From Roseobacter insulae (GTDB lineage Bacteria > Pseudomonadota > Alphaproteobacteria > Rhodobacterales > Rhodobacteraceae): a DNA stretch of 64,000 bases. This document shows positions 17,648 through 25,759 of the stretch, one piece after another. A program made the translations under genes and the position numbers. The stretch lies in the NCBI RefSeq assembly GCF_019375555.1, contig NZ_JAHXDN010000002.1:1-64000 (forward strand). The letters run 5' to 3'. The notes under the pieces are model-generated. The model saw only the letters and a program-made list of their open reading frames with translations, was not told where the DNA came from and did not search any database. How positions within the stretch are numbered: the first letter of the stretch is position 1; each line of letters opens with the position of its first letter.

Positions 17648-18328
17648 ATGATATCCGTTGAAAACGTCTCCAAATCATTCACTTTGCACAATCAGGATGC
17701 GGCCGTGATTTCGGTGATGGAGGGGGCGGGCTTCTTCGTCGGCCCGGGTGAATGTGTTGGCTTGATTGGCGCATCCGGGGCGGGCAAGTCGACGTTAATG
17801 CGGATGCTCTATGGCAACTACCTTGCGGCGTCCGGACATATTCGGATCGGCGCGGTTGACGTCGCCAGCGCGGAGCCGAGAGAGATACTGGCCTTGCGCA
17901 AAAACTCGCTTGGCTATGTAAGCCAGTTCCTGCGGGTGGTGCCGAGGGTCTCGACGCTGGATGTCGTCGCCGAACCTCTGTTAGTGACGGGCAGTGATTT
18001 CGCCAGCGCGCGTGAACGGGCGAAGGCGCTGCTTGCGCGGCTGAACATTCCCGAACGGCTTTGGTCACTAAGCCCCACGACATTCTCGGGCGGCGAACAG
18101 CAGCGGGTCAACATTGCCAGGGGGTTTGCCTACGACTACCCGGCGCTCTTGCTGGACGAGCCAACAGCCAGTCTGGATGCGCAAAACCGCGGAGCCGTCT
18201 TGGCTCTGATCCGCGAAGCCAAGCAGCGCGGCGCGGCCATTGTCGGGATTTTCCACGATGAGGCGGCCCGCGCCGCAGTTTGTGATCGGGAGATCGATGT
18301 CACCCAATTCACTCCGGGAGTGAGCTGA
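17648..18328 (+). CDS. phnL: PhnL, second ABC-type ATPase of the C-P lyase complex
   Basis: PhnL is a 226-residue ABC protein required with PhnGHI for formation of the ribosyl phosphonate. It has [23 protein letters not shown] and [11 protein letters not shown], and the short C-terminus of PhnL rather than the longer PhnK type. The ATG at 17648 lies four bases after the phnK stop; a longer in-frame start at 17585 lies inside phnK and is not supported. The stop overlaps the phnN ATG (TGATG). Confidence 0.95.
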   Translation: MISVENVSKSFTLHNQDAAVISVMEGAGFFVGPGECVGLIGASGAGKSTLMRMLYGNYLAASGHIRIGAVDVASAEPREILALRKNSLGYVSQFLRVVPRVSTLDVVAEPLLVTGSDFASARERAKALLARLNIPERLWSLSPTTFSGGEQQRVNIARGFAYDYPALLLDEPTASLDAQNRGAVLALIREAKQRGAAIVGIFHDEAARAAVCDREIDVTQFTPGVS

Positions 18329-18873
18329 TGGCGGGTGTTCTGATCGCAGTTGTCGGCCCGTCCGGTGTGGGCAAGGACACGGTGATCGAGGCGATTGTGG
18401 CACGTGACCCGCGGTTGCGCCCGGTACGACGCGTCATCACGCGGCCCACCGATGCCGGCGGGGAGACGTTTGAAGGGGTGACCAGGGAAGAGTTTAACGC
18501 CCGCAGGGCCGCAGGTGCCTTTGCGCTGGACTGGCACGCGCACGGTCTGTGCTATGGCATTCCGGTCGAGGTCGATGCAACGCTGGCCTCGGGCAGATCG
18601 CTGCTGGTCAATCTGTCGCGGGCCGTTTTACGACAGGCGCAGAACCGGTTCGCCGATTTTCGGGTTCTGTCCCTGACCGCTGACACGCAGGTGTTGAAAT
18701 CCCGCCTCGCCGCGCGGGGCAGGGAAGACGCGGATCAAATAGAAAAACGCCTCGCCCGTTCGGCAGGATCGTTCCCGATGGATATCCCGTGCATGGAGGT
18801 CGACAACAGCGGTCCCTTGGAGGAGACGGTTTCGCAGGTAGTGGCGGCACTTAACCCGGCGAGGGCGGGATGA
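18328..18873 (+). CDS. phnN: PhnN, ribose 1,5-bisphosphate phosphokinase
   Basis: PhnN phosphorylates ribose 1,5-bisphosphate to 5-phosphoribosyl diphosphate, returning the ribose to nucleotide synthesis. This 181-residue protein has a guanylate-kinase-like P-loop (GPSGVGKDT), RRVITRPTDAGGETFEGV and ALDWHAHGLCYGIPVEVD, all typical of PhnN. Its ATG shares a base with the phnL stop. The phnM gene follows after 64 bases. Confidence 0.95.
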   Translation: MAGVLIAVVGPSGVGKDTVIEAIVARDPRLRPVRRVITRPTDAGGETFEGVTREEFNARRAAGAFALDWHAHGLCYGIPVEVDATLASGRSLLVNLSRAVLRQAQNRFADFRVLSLTADTQVLKSRLAARGREDADQIEKRLARSAGSFPMDIPCMEVDNSGPLEETVSQVVAALNPARAG

Positions 18874-18937
18874 TGGAAGCAAGGCGTTTCGCGAAACCAC
18901 GCAGGTACAAGCCGCAGCACTCAGGTCCGGAAACATC

Positions 18938-20083
18938 ATGACGCAAGAAACTGTTCTTACGAATGCCAGGCTGGTCTTTCCCACCGAAGTTGTCCTCGGC
19001 ACTGTTGTTCTGCGAAATGGTAAGATCTCGGACGTGTCGGAAGGTGTCGTGTCGATCACAAACGCAATCGATTGCGCAGGCGATTACCTGAGCCCCGGCT
19101 TGATCGAATTGCACACGGACAATCTTGAGCGGCACATGAGCCCGCGCCCCAAGATCGACTGGCCACACCGCGCGGCGATCATTGCCCATGACAGGGAACT
19201 CGCCGGGACTGGAATTACAACGGTCTTTGATGCGATCCGCGTGGGGTCGATCACATCCAACACACGGAAGAGATACGGCAAATATGCGCGCCGGATGGCG
19301 GATGAGATACTTGAGATGCGCGACTGCAACGCCCTCAAGATCAGTCACCACATCCACCTGCGCGCCGAGATTTGTTCCGAAACACTGATCGAGGAACTGG
19401 ATGAATTCGGGCCGGACGACAAGGTCGGCATCGTGTCCCTGATGGATCACACACCGGGTCAGCGTCAGTTCCGCGACCTGAAGAAATTCGAAGACTATGT
19501 CTGCGGCAAAAACGGATTGTCGCGCGAAGGCTTTCCTGAATACACTGAATTTCTTTACGCCCTTCAGGAAAGGCTGGGCGAAACGCACGAACAGGCGGCG
19601 GTTGGGGCCGCAGCGCGTTACGGAGCCACCCTTGCCAGCCATGATGACACGACGGTCGAACAGGTTCGGACCAGTAAAAACCACGGTGTTTCCATTGCTG
19701 AGTTTCCGACAACCCGGGAGGCTGCAACGGCCTGTCGGTCAACCGGGATCGCGACAATCATGGGTTCGCCCAATCTGGTGCGCGGCGGGTCCCATTCGGG
19801 TAATGTGGCGGCCAGCGAGCTGGCAGAAGAAGGAACGCTCGACATCCTGTCGTCGGATTATGTGCCTGCGTCATTGTTGCAGGGGGCCTTGAAACTATCG
19901 GATATCTGGGGCGATCTGGCGCGGGCGATGGCCACCGTGACCGCAGCCCCGGCCCGGCACGTGGGTCTTGATGACCGGGGTGACATCGCCGTCGGAAAGC
20001 GTGGCGATCTGGTGCGGTTCTCGGCCATCGGAACGGCGCCGCTCATCAAGAGCGTCTGGTCACAGGGTGAGCGGGTGTCCTGA
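18938..20083 (+). CDS. phnM: PhnM, ribose 1-methylphosphonate 5-triphosphate diphosphatase (canonical copy)
   Basis: This 381-residue amidohydrolase matches canonical PhnM: SPGLIELHTDNLERHMSPRP, ISHHIHLRAEICSE, SLMDHTPGQRQF, LASHDDTTVEQV, the MGSPNLVRGGSHSGN block and LSSDYVPASLLQGA. Metal ligands expected from the family (HxD near residue 58, then later His and Asp) are present. It ends the C-P lyase operon. A second, more divergent PhnM lies at 11840-13033. No phnP gene, needed after C-P cleavage to open the cyclic phosphate, is found in the window. Confidence 0.96.
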   Translation: MTQETVLTNARLVFPTEVVLGTVVLRNGKISDVSEGVVSITNAIDCAGDYLSPGLIELHTDNLERHMSPRPKIDWPHRAAIIAHDRELAGTGITTVFDAIRVGSITSNTRKRYGKYARRMADEILEMRDCNALKISHHIHLRAEICSETLIEELDEFGPDDKVGIVSLMDHTPGQRQFRDLKKFEDYVCGKNGLSREGFPEYTEFLYALQERLGETHEQAAVGAAARYGATLASHDDTTVEQVRTSKNHGVSIAEFPTTREAATACRSTGIATIMGSPNLVRGGSHSGNVAASELAEEGTLDILSSDYVPASLLQGALKLSDIWGDLARAMATVTAAPARHVGLDDRGDIAVGKRGDLVRFSAIGTAPLIKSVWSQGERVS

Positions 20084-20384
20084 AGGACAGCGACAAACAA
20101 GCGCTTTTCCGCATTTCGTCGCGATGGGTCAGCTTGCGGTGTCGGTCGATCAGATATCGCGACCCTGACCTGCGCGGGGACTATCCGCGCGTTGCACGCC
20201 GTGATCAAGGCGGATGAATCGTTGCGAGGCTCGGTGCATCCGGCTACCCTGCGCCTGCCGTTAAGGGCGGCATCCAGGTTCGCGGAAAGCTGTCATCAGC
20301 CCCCTTGCAACTTCGAAGCCCTCTTTTGGTGTTTCTCAAGCCCGGACTAGCGAACCGTTGGGCGCAAAGATGAGGAAACCAATT
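20084..20384. other. Intergenic region after phnM
   Basis: About 300 bases without a convincing gene. A GAGGAAACC ribosome site for the ankyrin gene lies at its right end. I see no clear promoter, repeat or strong terminator here. Confidence 0.4.
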
Positions 20385-21923
20385 ATGAAACCTCTTGAAC
20401 AACTACGTCGCGATGCCAAGGCTCTGAAAAAGGCTTACGAGGCCAATGACCTGCACGCCCGTCAAAGAGTCGCAAATCATCCGCCACGCGCGGAAGGGAC
20501 ACTCTTGAAGCATGCTGATTATCTGCATGTTATCGCGCGGGAGAATTCCTTTGCCAGTTGGCCCGCTTTGAAAAGGGCGGTGGAACTGGATGGGCTGGAT
20601 CTGGCCGGGCGCCGCCAACGCCTGAAAACGGCGGTTTTCAACGGCCACTCACACGTCGTGCAGCAATTGTTGTCGGAAGATCCAGACCCCGCTTCGGGCC
20701 ACCTTGGGTTGGAAATCGCGCTTTACCGCCGGGACGCGGTTTTCCAGACACTGGCGCAGGACCCGGCGACGGCGACGCGGGATATCGGGGGCAGGGCGCC
20801 CCTCTGCCATCTGGCGTTTTCCAAGTATGTTCACATGCGCTCGGATCTGACGTCGGACATGTTGGAGATCGCCGACCGGTTGCTGGCGCTGGGGGCCGAC
20901 CCGAATGCCTCGGTTGCCGTCGCACCGGACAATGATCATCAGCTTTCCGCGCTCTACGGTGCAATTGGACATGCCAACAATATGCCGTTGGCCCGATGGT
21001 TGCTGGAACACGGCGCCAACCCGAATGACGGCGAGTCGCTCTATCATTCGACAGAACTTGGCCATCATGAAGGGTTGAAAATGCTCTTGCAGCATGGTGC
21101 CGATCCGACAGGCACGAATGCCTTGTTGCGCGCGATGGATTTCAACGATCACACCGCAGTGGCGCTGTTGATCGCAGCGGGCGCGCAGGTGGATGAGTTC
21201 AACGGCGCGCATGTGGGCGGAGAGAGGCCGTGGGTGGTGCCCGCATTGCATCAGGCCGCACGTCGCATGTCAGACCAGCAGATGATCACGCTGCTACTGG
21301 ATGCCGGTGCTGATCCCACGGCTGTCTTTGAAGGCTGCACGGCATATGGATTTGCGCGTGTTTTCGGCAATCAGGTGTTATCGAAAGCAATTGAGCAACG
21401 CGGTGTTGCGCCCGCGCTCACGTCGGACGAACGCCTGTTGGCCATGGCAGCCGATGGGCGCGATGTCGGGCCTGCGCGGGTCGTCCCGGAGAAATTGCCG
21501 CCCGCGTATCGAACCATCATTCGTTCGATCCTGCACCTGCCGGGCAAGCTGGATCATATCAGGAAGCTCGTCGAACTGGGGCTTGAGTTCGACGCGCCGG
21601 ACAGCGAGGGGCTGACGCCCGTGCAGGTGGCCGGATGGGAGGGGCTGCCGGATGTCATGGCCTTTCTGTTAAGCCTTGGTCCCGATCTGACGCATCAAAA
21701 CGGCTATGGCGGCAGCCTGCTCTCCACGATCCTGCACGGCTCGGAAAATGCACCGATGCGGGCGTCGCGAGACCATGTGAAATGCCTGCGGCTGGCGTTG
21801 CAGGCCGGGGTTCCGGTGCCACGGCGCGCGCCGGAAGTGGCAGGCGTCCCCGAACTGGCCGAGATGTTGGCGGACTGGTGTGACACCCACCCGGATCGGG
21901 TTGTCGAGGGTGGTGCGGTTTAA
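20385..21923 (+). CDS. Ankyrin-repeat protein
   Basis: This protein of about 512 residues starts with MKPLEQLRRDAKALKKAYEA, a helical head common in proteobacterial ankyrin proteins, followed by at least six ankyrin-like units. Clear examples are LARWLLEHGANPNDGESLYH, LKMLLQHGADPTGTNALLRA, AVALLIAAGAQVDEFNG, MITLLLDAGADPTAVFEGC and GWEGLPDVMAFLLSLGPDL. Ankyrin repeats mediate protein binding; no enzyme domain, signal peptide or membrane segment is seen, so it is probably cytosolic. The ATG at 20385 has a GAGGAAACC ribosome site; upstream in-frame starts at 20370 and 20358 lack one. It is convergent with dadA, with a strong hairpin between. Partner and role are unknown. Confidence 0.85.
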   Translation: MKPLEQLRRDAKALKKAYEANDLHARQRVANHPPRAEGTLLKHADYLHVIARENSFASWPALKRAVELDGLDLAGRRQRLKTAVFNGHSHVVQQLLSEDPDPASGHLGLEIALYRRDAVFQTLAQDPATATRDIGGRAPLCHLAFSKYVHMRSDLTSDMLEIADRLLALGADPNASVAVAPDNDHQLSALYGAIGHANNMPLARWLLEHGANPNDGESLYHSTELGHHEGLKMLLQHGADPTGTNALLRAMDFNDHTAVALLIAAGAQVDEFNGAHVGGERPWVVPALHQAARRMSDQQMITLLLDAGADPTAVFEGCTAYGFARVFGNQVLSKAIEQRGVAPALTSDERLLAMAADGRDVGPARVVPEKLPPAYRTIIRSILHLPGKLDHIRKLVELGLEFDAPDSEGLTPVQVAGWEGLPDVMAFLLSLGPDLTHQNGYGGSLLSTILHGSENAPMRASRDHVKCLRLALQAGVPVPRRAPEVAGVPELAEMLADWCDTHPDRVVEGGAV

Positions 21924-21939
21924 GGGTCTCTTAAAAGGT

Positions 21940-21963
21940 AGCAGCCCCTGATCAGGGGCTGCT
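21940..21963. terminator. Palindromic hairpin between convergent genes
   Basis: AGCAGCCCCTGA followed by TCAGGGGCTGCT is a perfect 24-base palindrome lying between the ankyrin stop (21923) and the dadA stop (22005). It can fold on either strand and is well placed as a bidirectional terminator. There is only a short A run on its left (TTAAAAGG), so minus-strand termination is the better supported direction. Confidence 0.6.
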
Positions 21964-22004
21964 CCCATAGTGCATGCGGGGATCGGATGCCTGCAAAGCG
22001 CTGT

Positions 22005-23258
22005 CTATGCAGCCCGCGCCCGAAGCATGTGTGGCGCATGCCCCGCGACCGGTTTCAAGGTCTCTGCAACCGACCCGGCCACGATTTGCGCCGTCGCTGC
22101 CGACAATGTCCACCCAAGGTGTCCGTGCCCGGTGTTATAAAAGACGCCCGGCGCGCGACCCCGCCCGACGCGCGGCAACATGGACGGCATCATCGGTCGC
22201 AGCCCAGCCCATGGCGTCACGTTTTCAGTGGAGATGCCGGGGAAGTACCTTTCGCACCAATCGGTCAATGGCTTGATCCTGTCCGCGCGGATGTCGCGGT
22301 TCGCGCCATTGAATTCCGCCGTTCCCGCAATCCGAAAGCGATTTGCCCCAAAGCGGCTGGCAACGATTTTTGCCCGGTCGTCCAGCAGGCTGACCCAGGG
22401 GGCTGCGCCCTGGCTTTCCGCATCATCAAGCGAGACAGTGACGGAATACCCCTTGACCGGATAGATGTTGACCCGGTCCCCCAATTGCTGCGCAAAATCG
22501 CGGCTTTGAACGCCGGCACTGACGACAACGGCGTCAAAAACCTCGTCACGTCCGCCTTCGGTGACACGCACGACGCCGTTTTCAGCTGACAGGCCATCGA
22601 CCTTTGCGCCGAACCGCAGCAGGGCACCGCGTCGCGCACATGCGCGGGCGAGGCCCATGGTGAACTTGTGGATGTCGCCGGAGCTGTCGGAGTCCGTCAG
22701 AAAGCCGCCAACAATGTCTCCCTGCAGGGCCGGCTCAATCTCGCGAATGGCTTCGGGCGACAATTCCCGGCGCGACAGGCCCCCTTCGGCCAGAAGCGTG
22801 TTGACTTTACGGGCATGTGCCAAGTCTTTCGCGTGGCTGTAGAAGTGCAGAATACCGCGGCGCTCAAGATCAAAGTCGATACCTTCGCGGTCGGCCATTT
22901 CGAACAGGACGGCACGCGCGGCAATGGCCAGGCGCACCGTCTCGATGGTGTTGCGCTTGTAGTTGGGGATGTTGGACAGGAACTCAGCCATCCAACGCAT
23001 CTTATGCAATGTAGGAGCAGGGTTGACCAGCAAGGGTGCATCCGCGTGCAGCATCCACTTGAGGCCCTTCAGAACGGTGCCCCATTGCGTCCAGACCTCG
23101 GCATTCGAGGCCGAGAGCTGCCCCCCGTTCGCAAAACTGGTTTCCATTGCGGCATAGCGATGCCGGTCGAAAACGGTGACCTCGAAACCGCGATCCAGCA
23201 GTTCATAGGCCGTGGTCAAGCCGGTGACACCCGCACCGATAACAGCAACTTTGGACAT
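22005..23258 (-). CDS. dadA: D-amino-acid dehydrogenase / glycine oxidase-like flavoprotein under a glycine riboswitch
   Basis: This 417-residue FAD enzyme of the DAO superfamily begins with the dinucleotide motif GAGVTGLTTAYELLDRGFEV and has DadA features: FANGGQLSASNAEVWTQWGT, DSSGDIHKFTMGLARAC, NIYPVKGYSVTV, GLRPMMPSMLPRVGR and a C-terminal NTGHGHLGWTLSAATA. DadA oxidises D-amino acids to oxo acids, passing electrons to the respiratory chain. The ATG at 23258 has an AGGAG site. The transcript leader holds a tandem glycine riboswitch, so the physiological substrate is probably glycine or linked to glycine excess. The enzyme family is firm; the substrate is inferred. Confidence 0.92.
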   Translation of the reverse strand: MSKVAVIGAGVTGLTTAYELLDRGFEVTVFDRHRYAAMETSFANGGQLSASNAEVWTQWGTVLKGLKWMLHADAPLLVNPAPTLHKMRWMAEFLSNIPNYKRNTIETVRLAIAARAVLFEMADREGIDFDLERRGILHFYSHAKDLAHARKVNTLLAEGGLSRRELSPEAIREIEPALQGDIVGGFLTDSDSSGDIHKFTMGLARACARRGALLRFGAKVDGLSAENGVVRVTEGGRDEVFDAVVVSAGVQSRDFAQQLGDRVNIYPVKGYSVTVSLDDAESQGAAPWVSLLDDRAKIVASRFGANRFRIAGTAEFNGANRDIRADRIKPLTDWCERYFPGISTENVTPWAGLRPMMPSMLPRVGRGRAPGVFYNTGHGHLGWTLSAATAQIVAGSVAETLKPVAGHAPHMLRARAA

Positions 23259-23299
23259 AATATGGCTCCTTGCACATGCGGCGGATGCCGCGAGCCCCC

Positions 23300-23462
23300 T
23301 CCGTGCGTGGAACCTGAGAGTTTCACCCGATCTGCGGGCTTTCTCCTACGGTGGGCCGTTCGGGCCGCTTTCCGGAGTGTTAAAACCATGCCGGTCCTGG
23401 GACCTGAGAGTTTCCGGGGCGGTTGCTCCTTCGGCGGCGGTGTCACCCGCCTTCTCCCGGCA
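23300..23462 (-). promoter_or_regulatory. Tandem glycine riboswitch
   Basis: On the minus strand two aptamer-like units occur in series. The first runs from CCGGGAGAAG (23460-23451) through CCGAAGGAG (23434-23426) to CTCTCAGGT (23410-23402). The second runs through CACCGTAGGAGA to CTCTCAGGTT (23320-23311). GGGAGA, CCGAAGG and ACTCTCAGG are the conserved blocks of glycine riboswitches. A GCGGC-ATCC-GCCGC hairpin at 23291-23278 just before the dadA ribosome site may be part of the expression platform. Glycine aptamers in tandem usually switch genes on. Confidence 0.9.
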
Positions 23463-23687
23463 TAGCCTTCACTATGAAGCTGCGGTTAGGGGCCTATGAC
23501 GATTCGTGCAACAGATTTGTTCTGCCCCCGTCGTGAACTTCACGTGATGGGCGGAATTCTGGCATTTTTGCCACCATCGAAACGGGTGCGGCTACGACAA
23601 GCCGCGCGGGCGCAGGGCCACAATACCGTTCCTGTCTGATGCCAAGTGTGATTTGAAGGGGATGAAGGTGGCGCAGACGGGGTGACG

Positions 23688-24914
23688 ATGGATTTCTCTG
23701 GCGGTGAGAAGATTGCGGGATCAGGCTTGCAGCGGGTTTGTTCCGCTGAAGAAACACTGGCGCGGATTCTGCCGATCAAGCATAAGTTCGGCATTACGCG
23801 GGTGGCGAATGTCACCGGTCTCGACAGGATATTTCTGCCCGTTGTCATGGCCATCCGCCCAAATGCCCGGTCCATCGCGATTTCGCAGGGTAAAGGCACG
23901 ACGCTGGCGCATGCCAAGGCTTCCGCCCTTATGGAAGCCATTGAAATCTGGCACGCGGAACATGTCGACCGCGAGGTGTATTTCGCAAGTGCCGACGACC
24001 TCGCCGTCAAATATCGTTTTGTCGACCTCGACAGATTGCCTGCGACCCCCGACAAGGCCTTCAAGAGAACAATGAGAATGCATTGGGTTATGGCGCATGA
24101 TCTGATGAGCGGGCAGGAAAAACTGGTCCCGCTGGAGATGGTGCATGCCGATTACACGCATCCCGTATCGACCGATGCGGGAGTGTTCCCGGCCAGCACA
24201 AACGGGCTTGCGTCGGGCAACCACATTCTGGAAGCGGTTTGCCACGCCATTTGCGAAGTTATTGAGCGGGACGCCCTGGCGGTCTGGCACCATCAGCCGC
24301 AAGAAATACAAAGGGCCTCGCGCATCGATTTGTCCTCTATCGAGGACGTGGAACTCATTACCTCCCTGCGGAAGGTCGAAACGGCAGGTCTCGATTGCGC
24401 TGTCTGGGACGTGACCTCGGATGTGGGCGTCGCAACTTTCCTCTGCGTGATCACCGATCCGGCATCGCAGGGGGAGCATCTCGGCCTTGGGTCCGGGACG
24501 CATCCGAACCCAAAGGTCGCGTTGCACCGGGCGCTGAACGAGGCCGCACAGACCCGGCTCAACTACATTTCCGGCGCGCGAGAGGACCTGTTTCACATCG
24601 AGTACTCAGCGGATGGCCGCGATCAGAAGGTGGCGGCGTATTCCCACCTGTTTGGCGCGCAGCAGGATGTGCGGCCCTTTGCGGCCACTGCGGGTGTTGC
24701 CAACAGGGACCTGCGTCAGGATCTTGAGTGGCTCAAGGACCGATTGCGCGCAGCAGGTGTCGCCGAAGTGGCGGTTGCCGATCTCACGCGGGAAGACTGT
24801 CAAATTCCGGTCGTTCGGGTGATCATACCCGGGTTGGAAGCGCCGCACGATGATGACGCTTATGTGCCGGGCCTCAGGGTGCGCGGCCTGCAGGATCAAG
24901 GCATGGCCAAGTGA
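23688..24914 (+). CDS. YcaO-domain ATP-dependent peptide cyclodehydratase/thioamidase
   Basis: YcaO enzymes use ATP to activate backbone amides, giving azolines or, with TfuA, thioamides. In this protein of about 408 residues the ATP-site signature is present: QGKG at 67-70, SALMEAIEIWHAE at 79-91 and, later, STNGLASGNHILEA with CEVIERDA (E190, E193, R194, D195). The C-terminus lacks the proline-rich tail of azoline-forming YcaOs. It overlaps tfuA by four bases. That pair is the known signature of thioamide formation, as on methyl-coenzyme M reductase and thioviridamide-type peptides. No mcr gene is near, and a repeat-bearing small protein at 27093 is a candidate substrate. A GTG two codons upstream is an alternative start. 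Confidence 0.92.
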   Translation: MDFSGGEKIAGSGLQRVCSAEETLARILPIKHKFGITRVANVTGLDRIFLPVVMAIRPNARSIAISQGKGTTLAHAKASALMEAIEIWHAEHVDREVYFASADDLAVKYRFVDLDRLPATPDKAFKRTMRMHWVMAHDLMSGQEKLVPLEMVHADYTHPVSTDAGVFPASTNGLASGNHILEAVCHAICEVIERDALAVWHHQPQEIQRASRIDLSSIEDVELITSLRKVETAGLDCAVWDVTSDVGVATFLCVITDPASQGEHLGLGSGTHPNPKVALHRALNEAAQTRLNYISGAREDLFHIEYSADGRDQKVAAYSHLFGAQQDVRPFAATAGVANRDLRQDLEWLKDRLRAAGVAEVAVADLTREDCQIPVVRVIIPGLEAPHDDDAYVPGLRVRGLQDQGMAK

Positions 24915-25684
24915 TCGTTTTCGCAGGTCCCTCGATTGCCGGAATTGACCCTGCCCTGACCGACGGTTTTGATCTCCGCCCGCCGGCTCAGCAGGGCGAT
25001 GTCTTTCTGGCCGCGCTCGATCAGCCTTTGGTGATCGGCATTATCGACGGGTATTTCGAAGGCGTCCCTTCGGTCTGGCACAAGGAAATTCTTTGGGCAT
25101 TGTCTCGGGGCATTGCGGTCTGTGGCGCATCCAGCATGGGGGCCTTGCGTGCCGCCGAACTCGACAGCTTCGGCATGCGCGGGACGGGAGAAATATACGC
25201 AGCTTACCGGGATGGCGTGTTGGAGGATGACGACGAGGTTGCTCTTTTGCACGGTCCTGCGGAGCTTGGATACCCGGGTCTGTCGCTTGCGATGGTCAAT
25301 GTCCGGGCAACGGTCGATGCAGCCCGGACTGACGGCATCGTTACCTCCAGACAGGCTGGGCTTCTGAAGGATGTCGCAAAATCGCAGTTTTACAAATCTC
25401 GTACATGGCACAGCATCCTGGCGGAAATTAACATTCAAGACTTGCCAAAAGATGCGAATACCGCGTTGCGCAGCTGGCTTGGAGAAAACGAGGTTGATCA
25501 AAAGAAGCTGGACGCGGCGGATCTGTTGACGCAGCTCTCTGACGGGGCGTTTTCGTCCTCAAGCGTCGATTTTCATTTTGAAGAAACGGACCTGTGGATC
25601 ACAGCGACACACACTTGGCGGCGCAGACGTCACACAGAACCCGAGACCGAGAGAGCCGGATACAGTTTGCTGGGTGGGTTATGA
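24911..25684 (+). CDS. tfuA: TfuA-like partner of YcaO
   Basis: TfuA-like proteins partner with YcaO enzymes in backbone thioamidation. This 257-residue protein has the TfuA core: IGIIDGYFEGVPSVWHKEIL (residues 42-61), GASSMGALRAAEL (72-84), and a GMRGTGEIYAAYRDG motif (88-102) followed by DDDEVALLHGPAELGY. The C-terminal 80 residues are less conserved and helical. It overlaps the ycaO stop by ATGA, indicating coupled translation. The name comes from the trifolitoxin locus of Rhizobium. The metallopeptidase begins 75 bases downstream. Confidence 0.92.
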   Translation: MIVFAGPSIAGIDPALTDGFDLRPPAQQGDVFLAALDQPLVIGIIDGYFEGVPSVWHKEILWALSRGIAVCGASSMGALRAAELDSFGMRGTGEIYAAYRDGVLEDDDEVALLHGPAELGYPGLSLAMVNVRATVDAARTDGIVTSRQAGLLKDVAKSQFYKSRTWHSILAEINIQDLPKDANTALRSWLGENEVDQKKLDAADLLTQLSDGAFSSSSVDFHFEETDLWITATHTWRRRRHTEPETERAGYSLLGGL

Positions 25685-25759
25685 GCCATCGGCGAATAGA
25701 CTGGTCGGAAGATTTGCTGTAGCCATATCGGGCCAACAGGTGATTGCGGGGTCGACGTC

